This document shows, in pieces, positions 1 to 10,018 of a stretch of DNA of 64,000 nt (position 1 is its first letter; the number at the start of each line of letters is the position of its first letter). Source of the stretch: Paraspadella gotoi (lineage: Eukaryota > Chaetognatha); contig CM119268.1 in NCBI GenBank assembly GCA_051294375.1, positions 12,021,225 to 12,085,224 of the forward strand, given 5' to 3'. The notes beneath the pieces are model-generated. The model was given only the letters and a program-made list of their open reading frames with translations, was not told where the DNA came from and ran no database searches. The position numbers and the translations under genes were made by a program.

Positions 1-81
<81 letters not shown>
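1..81. repeat. (CT)n microsatellite at window edge
   Basis: Uninterrupted CT dinucleotide that probably extends beyond the window. Confidence 0.98.
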
Positions 82-86
<5 letters not shown>

Positions 87-1607
87 CCTCTCTTTTCATG
101 GAGTAGCATATGTTTTTGAAGTAAGAGGAGTTTATCCATGAGTTATCTGTGCGAACCGAGCGAGAGAGATAAAGAATAAAAAAACTCCTCTCACATCAAA
201 GTGAAAAATGTAGGAGATGAAAAAGAAATAAAGTTAAAAAGTTCTTTATGAAATAGTAGTCTCCCATTTTTATTCAACTCCACCAACTTGAGTAATATTT
301 TTTTTAGTTCTCCCAGTCTTATTAACCCAACTCGGCATTCAACGCCATTCCAATTTTACCCAATAAGGTTTCATTTTCACCCAACTTTTCCCGACTGAGG
401 TACTAATCGTTCCCTTTCCTCAACCCCGACCGACCCGAACCATCCCCAATTCCCAATCCCCCCCCCTTTCCCCAACCGCCCCTTCCCCTTCCCAGACTCA
501 CCCCCGCCGAAAAGTGCGAGAGGGGCGATCGTAAACTTGTGAATATGGCGTGGGGCTAATTGGGAGAGGGAGGGTCGGAACCGCTTAAACTGGCTTCATG
601 AGAGCACGAGGTGATGCTTGCCTAAGCAACTTGCCCGCTTGTTTGTCTTCGACGAGGACGAGGGGGAAAAAGCTTGTTCAAGTCCCTCTTTTTTTGTTTT
701 CTCTATTGAGGATTATTCTACGAATTCGTATGGTCTCACTTTAAAACATTCGATGTCCGATCATAACCATAACTAGTTTTTATTCAAATTTTGGTTTTGT
801 TTCTCCGACGAAAAAAACTCGGATTGCATGAATTTAGAAGACAAGATTTGAAAAAAAAGGAATTCTTGTTTTCTTGCGAAAACCTTTTGTTCATGATGGG
901 ACGTTTTAAGCGTCGTAAAGACGAAAAATTACTCGAGCGAAAACGAGGATCGTACGCAACTATACGCACCGTACGCATAGATCGCGTGACGTATCGTACG
1001 CATCGAACCCAATTTTCGTTAACGACAGGGGGAAAAAATATTGATAAGCTGCCTTGAATGTTTTATTTCGTTATCGAAATTTGTCCGACTTAAATATTTT
1101 ATTTAAAAAAAAAGACAAAAAGCTCTCTTGTCAGATTTTTTAAAATTTTCAGTTTTGTGAAAACTTTTGGGAAAAAAGATAATGTTTTTGTTGTTACAAT
1201 CTCGCTTTGTTTTTAGATTAGTTTTGTTCGAAAATCGGGTTTTTATTTTTTTTTGTTCTAAACTATGCTTAAAAAAAACCAAAAAAAACCCCCTTAATTT
1301 CGCCTAAATATTGTTTTGCTTATATCTTAATACAATGCTCCGTTTTTTTTAGTTTTAAAAAATGAATAAAATAAAAATGGAGAGAAGGCTTAGTTCGAAA
1401 AGGCAACTGACGACGATTTCGTTTTAATTCTCATCGAGAAACGATTATCACGACCAACTGATTTACGCGATGACTCATTTCGGTCAACCAGTCAAATGGA
1501 AATTTTAACTCCTCAGAATTTTTTGTTCGAGAAAATTTTTCGTTGGGGGAGAAGATCATGATAACTTGACCAAACTTTTTTTTTCCTTTTGTCCCGCGCA
1601 GATCTTT

Positions 1608-1639
<32 letters not shown>

Positions 1640-2859
1640 CTCTCTCTGTGTCACGCGATGGGTCGAAATTTTTAAAGGCCAACCCGCGCTCTCAAAAACT
1701 CGGCCTTCGTTGGACTTTTCATTACATGGTTTTGAAAAAAAAAAAACAACTACGGAGTCATAACCGTCACAATCGTGACAGTGACCGTCTTCGCCGTTTT
1801 TGTCATCCTCGTTAATGTCCCCATCAATGTCTCGAAATATTCCTCTTCTGCAGTTACATTCGCTTTCTCGAGTTTTGAGTCCTCGTGTTCAATTTTCATT
1901 TTTTGGCGCCAAGCATTCAAACCTCGTTTCAGAGGTTGCCACACTTGGTGACTCTCTCACTTTAATTCTCTACCTTTACCCTCCGAATTTCGCCTCACCC
2001 TTTCCTCTTCTAATCAAGGAAAATGACACCCATCGCTTTCATCTCTCTCTCATAATTCCTTTCCTCCCTGTAACCCCAAGTAACCTCACCCAATTTCGTT
2101 TTCCCGCCAACCGAAAAATAACCTACCCCATAATATTTTTCTCCTTCTACCCCCCACCGCATAATTTCGTCTTCATCGTAGATTCATCGCGTCAAAACAT
2201 GAACTTCCTCTTCCCGCCTAATAACAACAACAACAACCATATTCGCCGTTGTCACTCTCGATACACCTCGACCACAACCCCCCCACAATGGACACCACAA
2301 ACCCTCCACAAAACCTTTAAGTAGGTGGACGGGAGTAATCATAACCAAATTCTCTTCATTTTGCTTTAACCTTTTGTCGGCGAGAGGGAGGGGGGGAGGG
2401 CGTGGGGGGCTGGATGCTGGAGGCGGCTGCGGCGGCGGTTGCGGTTGCAGTGCGAAGAATCTCAAAATGGAATATGATGAATTTTTGGTCGATAATTAAA
2501 ACGAGATGAAGGAAAGCGTCGATATCGTCTGCTTCGTGACCGACACTGTTTGTATTAAAGTCGAGTTTCGGATGGATCACAGGTATATTATGATTTCGAA
2601 AATAATAAAGTCAAATAGAAAAAAAGAAAGGCTGAGGAACGGGTCTATGAATGAATGAAAGAACGATTAAATGAATGCTTAAAAGAATGAAAAACGAATG
2701 AATGCTTCTAATGACTCAAAATAATAAATCTAAGAAAAATAAAAGACTTAATAAATTAAGAAGGAACTCACCAACTTTCCAATGAACTTGTAAACCTATC
2801 AGCTTTGATATCGCAAGTCAGTACCACAATTTAACCATTCTATTGTATTGAATAGTTCG
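82..2859. other. Intergenic, no gene recognised
   Basis: AT-rich DNA with a (CT)n run at 1608-1648, a GGC-triplet-rich stretch near 2400-2455, and AATG-rich sequence near 2640-2720. Open frames here are short and low-complexity. No splice-consistent coding segment was identified. Confidence 0.7.
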
Positions 2860-3226
2860 CATGAATGGAGAAATAGAAAATAATATTGGAAAAAAGGAAG
2901 GAAGAAAAAGGAGGAGTACAAGAAGATGAGGAGAAGGAAGAAGGAAAAGGAATAGAATGTCAAAGAGGAGGAGAATGATGAGGAGGAAAAGAAGAAGAGG
3001 AGGAGAAAAGGAAGAGAAAGGGGAGGAGGAAAAGAAGAGGAATAGGAGGAAGAAAAGAAGAGGAAGGGGAGGAGGAAAATAGGAGGAAGGGAAGGAGGAA
3101 AAGAAGAGGAAGAGGAGGAGGAAAAGAAGAGGAAGGGGAGGAGGAAAGGGGTTAAAGACCCGAAGATGGGTCAAAAGGCCACGACTCTCTGTCACAAATT
3201 TAACCCTGATGCACGCAGTGAAGAGC

Positions 3227-3260
<34 letters not shown>

Positions 3261-3261
3261 T

Positions 3262-3297
<36 letters not shown>

Positions 3298-3300
3298 TAT
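2860..3300. repeat. Long homopurine tract with (GA)n
   Basis: Nearly pure A/G from about 2860 to 3150 (GGAGGAAAAGAAGAGG-type units), then (GA)n at 3224-3298. Such tracts can form triplex (H-DNA) structures. Apparent long Ser/Leu frames on the minus strand are translation of the tract. Confidence 0.9.
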
Positions 3301-3659
3301 AAAGACAGAGAAAGATAACGGAGAAAATGAGTAAAGAGGGATATGAAGACAGTAAGAGAAGAGAAAAGGAAAAATGTTCATACAAAAATGATTAATATTA
3401 AAGTAAATATCATCGAAGAATAAGAAAAGAATGAAAAAAGAAAAAAAAGAAAGAAAAAAAAAAGAAAAAGAAAAAGATAAAAAAAAATAACAGAAATAAA
3501 GATATAAAAACTAAAGAAAACAACATAAGTAAGACTTCATTACAAAGACAAACTACTCAACAAGTGAACAAAGCGACGGAACGACAGAACAAATCAACGA
3601 AGGCGAGAGAACAAACCACCAAAGAAACATAAAAAACGCCTCCTCGTTTCTCCATTTTT

Positions 3660-3900
3660 TAATGGACGTCCGAGGAGAGGAAGGAAGGGAGGAAAGATGC
3701 CGGGGAGGAAAAGAGGAGGGGGAGGAAGGGAGACTCCGGGAGAAGAGAGGAGGGGGAAGGGAGCGAAAGATGCCGGGGAGAAAGAGAGGAGGGGGAGAAG
3801 GGAGGAAAGATGCGGGGAAAAAGAGAGGAAGGGAGGAAGGGAGAAAGATGCCGGGGAGGAAGAGAGAGGGTGAGGAAGAGAGGAAAGATGTTTTGAAAGA
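3660..3900. repeat. Purine-rich minisatellite, unit about 40 bp
   Basis: AAAGATGC(C)GGGG-type cores recur at about 3695, 3769, 3809, 3848 and 3887, so the later units are spaced close to 40 bases within GGAGGAAGGGAG-type filler. No coding role is evident. Confidence 0.8.
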
Positions 3901-3978
3901 ACGGCGAAGATAATCGAAAGGACTTGACCAGCGAAAATTCGTCATCGTTTGTTGAAGTTGTTGTCTTTGTGGAACTCA

Positions 3979-4066
3979 TTTTTCCCCATTTCCCCCTTTC
4001 TCCCCTTCCCCTTTTCCCCCCTTTTCCCCTTCCCCGTTCCCCCTTTTCCCTTCCCCCTTTCCCCCT
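3979..4066. repeat. C-tract array with G-quadruplex potential on the minus strand
   Basis: At least ten runs of four or more C separated by short T-rich loops. The complementary strand therefore has many G4-5 runs with two- to four-base loops, an ideal quadruplex pattern, and the C strand could form an i-motif. Confidence 0.8.
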
Positions 4067-4380
4067 TAAGTACTGGTCGTTATTTTGCGAAGCGACGGAA
4101 AACGATTGTGCAAATAAAATACGAACCAGTTTGTCGACGTCGCGTTGGCGCTTGCTCTTGTCTCTGCGGTTATCGTCGTCATCGATGACGTTATTTTGAC
4201 GTATCCGCTGTCGTCGTTGTTGTCGTCGTCGTGGTCCGTCGAAACGCGAAACGTCAAATATCGGAACTTTTTTTTTCATCTTTCGTTCGCGAGAAAAAAA
4301 TATATAGAAAAAAAAGACGCGAAGTCCGTTCGACGTTCCAGAAATCCAATGAGTTTCGGGGTCAGAATTAAAACCGCTCA

Positions 4381-4385
4381 CTCTC

Positions 4386-4423
<38 letters not shown>

Positions 4424-4433
4424 CTCTCGTCTC

Positions 4434-4471
<38 letters not shown>
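4381..4471. repeat. (CT)n microsatellite
   Basis: Near-pure CT with a few interruptions. It is complementary to the (GA)n block at 4601-4925 on the same strand, so the two could fold together. Confidence 0.95.
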
Positions 4472-4600
4472 CGGCGGAAGCCGGAGGCACGAGTTCGCGG
4501 AAAGAACGCGAATACAACAAAATTGTGGACAGCGGATCTTGAAGTGGTTAACCGCATGAGGAGGCTGAGGCGTTTAATGGCCGAAACAGGAAAAAAATAG

Positions 4601-4863
4601 AAGAGAGAGAGAGAGGAGAGAGAAGAGAGAGAGAGAGACGAGAGAGAGAGAGAGAAAGAAGAGAAAGATGGAGAGAAGGAAATGAGAGAGAGAGAGAGAG
4701 AAAGGAGGACGAGAGACGAGAGAGAAACGAGAGAGGAAGACGAGACGAGAGAGGAAGAGGATAGAGAGAGGAGATGAGAGAGAGAGAGGTAGAGAGAGAG
4801 AGAGAGAGATACGAAAGATAGAGGATGAGAGAGTAGAGAACAGACGAAAGAGAGAAGAGAGAA

Positions 4864-4894
<31 letters not shown>

Positions 4895-4925
4895 TCGAGA
4901 GAGAGAGAGAAGAGAAGAAGAAGCA
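4601..4925. repeat. 325-bp interrupted (GA)n homopurine tract
   Basis: Almost pure GA with GAC, GAT and GGA interruptions. It accounts for the Leu/Ser-rich minus-strand open frame across 4378-5130, which is not a gene. Confidence 0.95.
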
Positions 4926-5468
4926 GAGGAGAGGTTAGAGAAAAGATGACACGAGGAGGAAGGGACAAACTATTGAAAAATTTCTGGAGGAAGTGAAAGG
5001 GGGACATGGGTTTCGGTGTGGGATTAGGAAAGTCTACGGATTGAAGGGTTAAGAATATCTGTATGAATATTATTTCGAGTAAGTTTACAATCAGATTTCG
5101 ATAATTTTCTTTGGCGTCTACTGTCATCAATACTTCATCCTCGAAGTATTTAAATTTAATGTCCGCTCATTCAATTCAATCTTTTCGAAAACAAATATCA
5201 TACATGTATAAATTTTTGTCCAATAGACTACTACATTCACAAAACTTGGATGAATTTCGGCCTGAGTTCGTCAGAAATGGGGTGAGCGTCGAGGTTTTTT
5301 GGGGTAAGTTCCTGATTTTTTGGGGTAAGAAGGACTTGAGAAACTCAACCTCTTGGGCCTTCGTCAGCGGCGGCGGATGCGAGAGAGCGAGGGAAAAGGC
5401 CAAGGAAAAAAAAATTGGTAAAAGGGTTAAAACGAAGATTGAGAATATCTGACTGGACCCGAGAAATC

Positions 5469-5515
5469 GGGGGGGGGCGGTGGGGAGGGGTAGAGGGGGT
5501 AGAGGGGAAGGAAAG
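5469..5515 (+). repeat. G-tract cluster with quadruplex potential
   Basis: A run of nine G followed by G4, G4, G5 and G4 runs with short TAGA-type loops on the plus strand. Confidence 0.8.
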
Positions 5516-5660
5516 GGAAAGGAAAAGAGGGATGAATAGAGAAGTAAAAAAAAATGGAGAGAAGAGGAAAGATAAGAGAGAGGAGAAGAGAGTCCGAGGA
5601 AAAGGGTTGAAAGGGAAGGCGACAAATTCTTTGCGACGATGAGAGATTAAGAAAAACACG

Positions 5661-5713
5661 ACGATGAAGACGATGAAGACGATGAAGACGACGACGACGA
5701 TGAAGACGACGAG
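5661..5713. repeat. (GACGATGAA)n and (GAC)n repeat
   Basis: GACGATGAA repeated about four times, then GAC triplets. Similar triplet arrays recur throughout the window. Confidence 0.9.
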
Positions 5714-6001
5714 GCCGATAAAAGTATACGCAATGATAAATACAGAGTTATACACTGAAGCTAAGATTCTTTTAGGCCGCACCAAAGGTAAACTTATTTA
5801 CTCAGACAAACAATCGAAAAAAAAACAAAACAAAAACAGTCAAGATTAAATTTTCCGAAACTGAGAATCGAAAGATAAAAAAAAAAAAAAAAAAGAGGGA
5901 AATCGTTGTAAAAAGACGAGGCCAGCGCCGCCGTCGGCGAGACGCCAAAGGGGCCGAGCGGGGAGGAAAACAAAAGGCGAAATGGAAAAACAAAGGTCAA
6001 G

Positions 6002-6002
<1 letters not shown>

Positions 6003-6065
<63 letters not shown>

Positions 6066-6075
6066 AGAGAGAGAG
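6003..6075. repeat. (GA)n microsatellite
   Basis: GA dinucleotides with GAA and GGA interruptions. Confidence 0.95.
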
Positions 6076-6412
6076 GCCCAGCGAGGCGTGAGGTGGCTAA
6101 GGGACAGTGGACGAGGATTGGCGCGAAGATCAAAAAGGTCGGGCGATGGGCGGGTTGGGGGTGGGATGGAGAGATGGGTGGATGGATAGGGTGGTGAGGT
6201 GGTTGGTGGAAAGGACGAGGCGCTAAAGTGGGTCGGAGTATAGTAGGGGTGGCGACGGAGGAGGAGTAGGAGGAGGAGGTGGAGGAGGAGGAGGCGAGTC
6301 GTGGGCGGAAAAGTCGGGGGCGAGGCTTCGTTCTTTAGTGTTTCCGCGATTCTTTTATTTTTACTCGTGAAGGTTTTGTTAATTTATATGTTGGGTTATT
6401 ATTATTTGGTTT

Positions 6413-6567
6413 NNNNNNNNNNNNNNNNNNNNNNNNNNNNNNNNNNNNNNNNNNNNNNNNNNNNNNNNNNNNNNNNNNNNNNNNNNNNNNNNNNNNNNNN
6501 NNNNNNNNNNNNNNNNNNNNNNNNNNNNNNNNNNNNNNNNNNNNNNNNNNNNNNNNNNNNNNNNNNN
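6413..6567. other. Assembly gap (155 N)
   Basis: Run of N. Confidence 1.
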
Positions 6568-6574
6568 TACTACT

Positions 6575-6602
6575 TCACGTCACGTCACGTCATGTCACGT
6601 CA
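6575..6602. repeat. (CGTCA)n pentamer repeat
   Basis: About five TCACG/CGTCA units directly after the N gap. Each contains a TGACG (CRE half-site) on the minus strand, but the simple-repeat origin makes a regulatory role unlikely. Confidence 0.85.
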
Positions 6603-7551
6603 AAATCCTTGACCAAAGGATTGAACTTACTCGAAGGAAGGAAAGCTAGATTAAATTAATTATTTGTACAAGTTATCCGTAACCATCGATAACATTAGCC
6701 GCAAGATAATCAATGTTGCTGATAATTTATTAATTAATTTGGGTTTTTTTTTTTTGTCCCTCGTCAAGAGTCAACGTCGCGTCGCGTCTCTCGATAGAAT
6801 TTCGTCTCGAGTCTCAGACTCGAAAGGGAAAAAAGAAAATGCGCGAGGGTCAAACGTCGAATTTTTGACGCCAAGAAGGAGAAGATGAGGAAGGAGAGGA
6901 AGAAGAAAGAGAAAGTAGAAGAAGAAGAGAACGATTAAAGGAGATGAAAGAAATAATTAGGCGGTCAACAAAGGAAGGGGAAGAAGTATAGATGGAAATG
7001 TTAATGATAGAATCAAAATAATAAATCCAAAATACATAATAGGTGGGAGAGTAAACAAAGTGGAATTTAAAATTGAGACGGCGAGGTTGAAGAATCGAAT
7101 AAAGAATGAGACACAAGCAGCAGTCGATGGAAACGATGTCCAAAGTCGGGGGCAAGATGGTTTGTTGAAATAATGTATAATTAGATATTTGTTACACCAA
7201 TTGCTTACAAAGACGATCTTGATGATTATGAATGTGATGATGACGACGACGAAAACGACGAGAAAGGATGAAGACGAAGAGTAAGAAGAGAAATAAGACG
7301 AAGACGAAGTCTGATAAGAAAGAAGCAGAAGAAATCTGACGTTGCAGAGACCCGGAGATCGAAGGGGCAAAGGCCGCGGGCCAGGGGGGCGGGGCCAAAA
7401 GGGGGGTAGGGGGAGAGAGAGGACGATGGAGGCGGGCAGGGCCGCGGGGGCAGTGAGGGCACGGGCGGACGAACGCGGGCAGACGGGCGCGGGCAGAGGC
7501 CGAGGAAGAGGGCACCCAATGCATGAGAGAATAAACGAAATAAGACGGAAC

Positions 7552-7603
<52 letters not shown>

Positions 7604-7920
7604 TGGCGAAATTTAGACGGTGGTTGCCAAGTGTGCTGTGGCCCTTAGCAAAACATCATTTGGAAGGGAAAAATTTTGTCGTTTTTGTTAAGGAGACGTT
7701 CGTCAGCAAGCATCGATCAAGCAATTAATCTTATTTTGTTTTTTTTTTTGTAAGCATTTCGTATTGTTGATAAAACTAAAAACGACCTACGTTTTATGGC
7801 CGAGTTTCTTAATAATTTAATATTTAATTTGACGGGACTTTTTGTGATTCTGGACAAAAATTCCCTATTTCTACCACTGACACTTAAACAAAAGTGACAT
7901 CGACGATATTTCCTACATTA
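6603..7920. other. Intergenic, no gene recognised
   Basis: Mixed AT-rich and purine-rich DNA. It includes a GC-rich G-tract segment (about 7370-7510, G6-GCGGGG and G6-TAGGGGG) with quadruplex potential, and (GA)n at 7554-7599. Open frames are low-complexity. Confidence 0.65.
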
Positions 7921-8064
7921 CCAATCAGCGTCGCCAACCGAATCAATCGACGCTCGCCATTCTCCGATGTCGGCGCCGTTTCAATTATTCACGTTGGGTC
8001 TCATTTATTCGCGTTGATTTAAATTCTCTTTCGCTTCAATTTTTCACTCGCGCCTCTCTCTTCT

Positions 8065-8153
<89 letters not shown>

Positions 8154-8935
8154 ACATTTTTTTCCCTTCCGCGCAACTCTGTACACAAACGCGGCCGCCG
8201 CCGCCGCAACGTCCGAAGGCGAAATGAGATTCGCCGCTGAAATCAAAACAAATGAAAGCGGCGCCGCTATGCTTGGACAGCGCCGGTTGGCGCAGACGAC
8301 GCCGCTTAGCTTGGACAGCGCCGGCATCGGTGGACCAACGTCGGGGCCTCGGGAGGGAAGAGAAGGCTGGCGAACTGGAGACCAATCAAAGCTTTGACCG
8401 ATTGTAAAAACAGAGACTAATTACTGCGGACGTCAATGGGGAAAAAACGCCCGAGGATTGAAAATTGCTTGGAGGCTGCGACCAATCAGATCTTGACCGA
8501 AGAAATAAAGGGAGATTGATGATTGTAAAAACGAAGGGAGTTTGATCTGGAGGCACCTTGCTGTAATAAATCGAAATGAAGTTACGTCAAAATCAAATTT
8601 TCAGTGAAGGTTGATCTTATTGTTAATATTTTTTTTCTATTGTTGTTTAGTCGCGTGTATAACTTTTACGATCAATTATTATTAGCTTGACTAAGTAAAA
8701 ATAAACAATTACTGCGATCGAGGGAAGAAATGAAGTCGTTAATGATTTTCAGATTTTAAAATTGCGAAAGCATCAGGTTCTCTGCTTTCGACTACAGCCT
8801 ATCAAGTCTTGACCAAAGAGAAAACAAATACAAACGGAAAACGACGATAAGGCAGACGACGACGACGACGACCACGTTTGCATAATTAAAAAAGAAGCGC
8901 TGTCGGCCAGCCTTTCTCTAATTGGCCACCGCTCA
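7921..8935. promoter_or_regulatory. CCAAT-rich intergenic stretch
   Basis: CCAATCA occurs at 7921, 8392 and 8482, the last two each followed by a TTGACCG motif (GACCAATCAAAGCTTTGACCG and GACCAATCAGATCTTGACCG). An inverted ATTGG is near 8922. GCTTGGACAGCGCCGG is duplicated near 8271 and 8308, and (CT)n spans 8068-8148. This could be promoter sequence or a degenerate repeat. It lies beyond the 3-prime end of CNNM, so it would serve another gene if real. Confidence 0.3.
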
Positions 8936-8949
8936 AAGTCCCTGAACAT

Positions 8950-8955
8950 TTTATT
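8950..8955 (-). promoter_or_regulatory. Possible polyadenylation signal for CNNM
   Basis: AATAAA on the minus strand, about 350 bases beyond the CNNM stop codon. This hexamer is common by chance in AT-rich DNA, so the assignment is weak. Confidence 0.25.
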
Positions 8956-9304
8956 AAAACGAAAACAAGAGGAAAAAAAATGATGTATTTACAAAGCGTT
9001 ATTAAATATTCAGAAGAACCGACCGGTTTTTTTTTTTTTTTTACATGTAAATGAAAATGAAATTTTAGCCTCGTAACACCAAATTAAATACAATAATAAA
9101 CCTGGTTAAACTAATACAATCAATAACTGCATATATGTACGTTGTGTTGGATGAAAACAAAAACGGAAAACAAAATAAACGGGAATGTTCACCATAATCC
9201 ATAAGTCAAAACAGGGTCTACAGAGAAAATTTAAAAAAAAAGCCTGTGTTACAGCGACTACCAAATTAAAAATTAAAATATCAAGAATAACGACTAAATC
9301 AACT

Positions 9305-10018
9305 TCATATGAGTTTAGAATAGTTGTTGTTTCCGGATGTGGTTTCGGGCGTCGGCTCTTCTACTTCCACCATCACTTTCGGGACATCTCCATTGGCATC
9401 GCCACCACCACCACCACCACCACCGCCACCACCACCCTTCCCACTATCTACGCCTCCACTTCCACCTCCTCCGCCCTTCGTCTTCTCCCACTCCTCGCTG
9501 AAGGCGTCCCCCATTCCCGCCTCCAGCTCGGACGCCCTCTTCGCCGCCAAGTAGTGCGACCTCGTGACTTTCAAGATCCTCGTCGCCTGCACAGTTTTCA
9601 CCGTAAAGTCGGGCACGTAGGGCGCCCGATGGACGGACGCCCGACGGAGGAACTTGGGCGTGGCGGAGACTGAGAGACGCCCGGAGGCGCCGTCATGCGA
9701 CGGCGTAAATCGTCCGTCTTCGTCGTCGTCCCTGAAGCTGGGATTGGCGAATCCGCCTCCGGCTCCGCCGCCTCCGTCCGCTCGTCCTCTTTTCGACGCC
9801 CTCACCTCAGCCTCTCGGCTCAACACTTCCGACAAGGCCTGCGCCGCGAAGTAGGTGAAGGCGCCCGACTCGTACTCGAGGTTGTCCTTTCCGACGGAGA
9901 CTTGGACGCGCCCTTCGAGGACGAGGCAGAAAAAGTCGGCGGGGCGACCGGCTTCGTAGAGGGTCACCGGTTTGGTGTCCTTGTGAGGAAGGCGGACCAC
10001 GAGTTCATTCTTTTTTAC
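9305..10018 (-). CDS. CNNM: CNNM coding exon 6: CNBH-like domain, low-complexity insert and Gly-rich C-terminus
   Basis: Encodes residues 586-822 and ends in TGA at 9307-9305. The acceptor is CCCCTCAG at 10019. Residues about 606-650 ([29 protein letters not shown]) match the first half of the CNNM cyclic-nucleotide-binding homology domain. A disordered insert with Gly and Asp/Glu runs follows (about 655-705). Then [20 protein letters not shown] (about 719-738) supplies the second half. In the family this domain dimerises and does not bind cyclic nucleotides. The tail contains a 12-Gly run encoded by a GGT/GGC-type repeat. Confidence 0.92.
   Translation of the reverse strand, partial: VKKNELVVRLPHKDTKPVTLYEAGRPADFFCLVLEGRVQVSVGKDNLEYESGAFTYFAAQALSEVLSREAEVRASKRGRADGGGGAGGGFANPSFRDDDEDGRFTPSHDGASGRLSVSATPKFLRRASVHRAPYVPDFTVKTVQATRILKVTRSHYLAAKRASELEAGMGDAFSEEWEKTKGGGGGSGGVDSGKGGGGGGGGGGGGDANGDVPKVMVEVEEPTPETTSGNNNYSKLI

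Noticed and set aside
2818-5130. Long minus-strand Ser/Leu-rich open frames, including one of 250 codons
   Set aside because: They are translations of homopurine and (GA)n tracts; composition is pure Ser/Leu/Phe with no motif.
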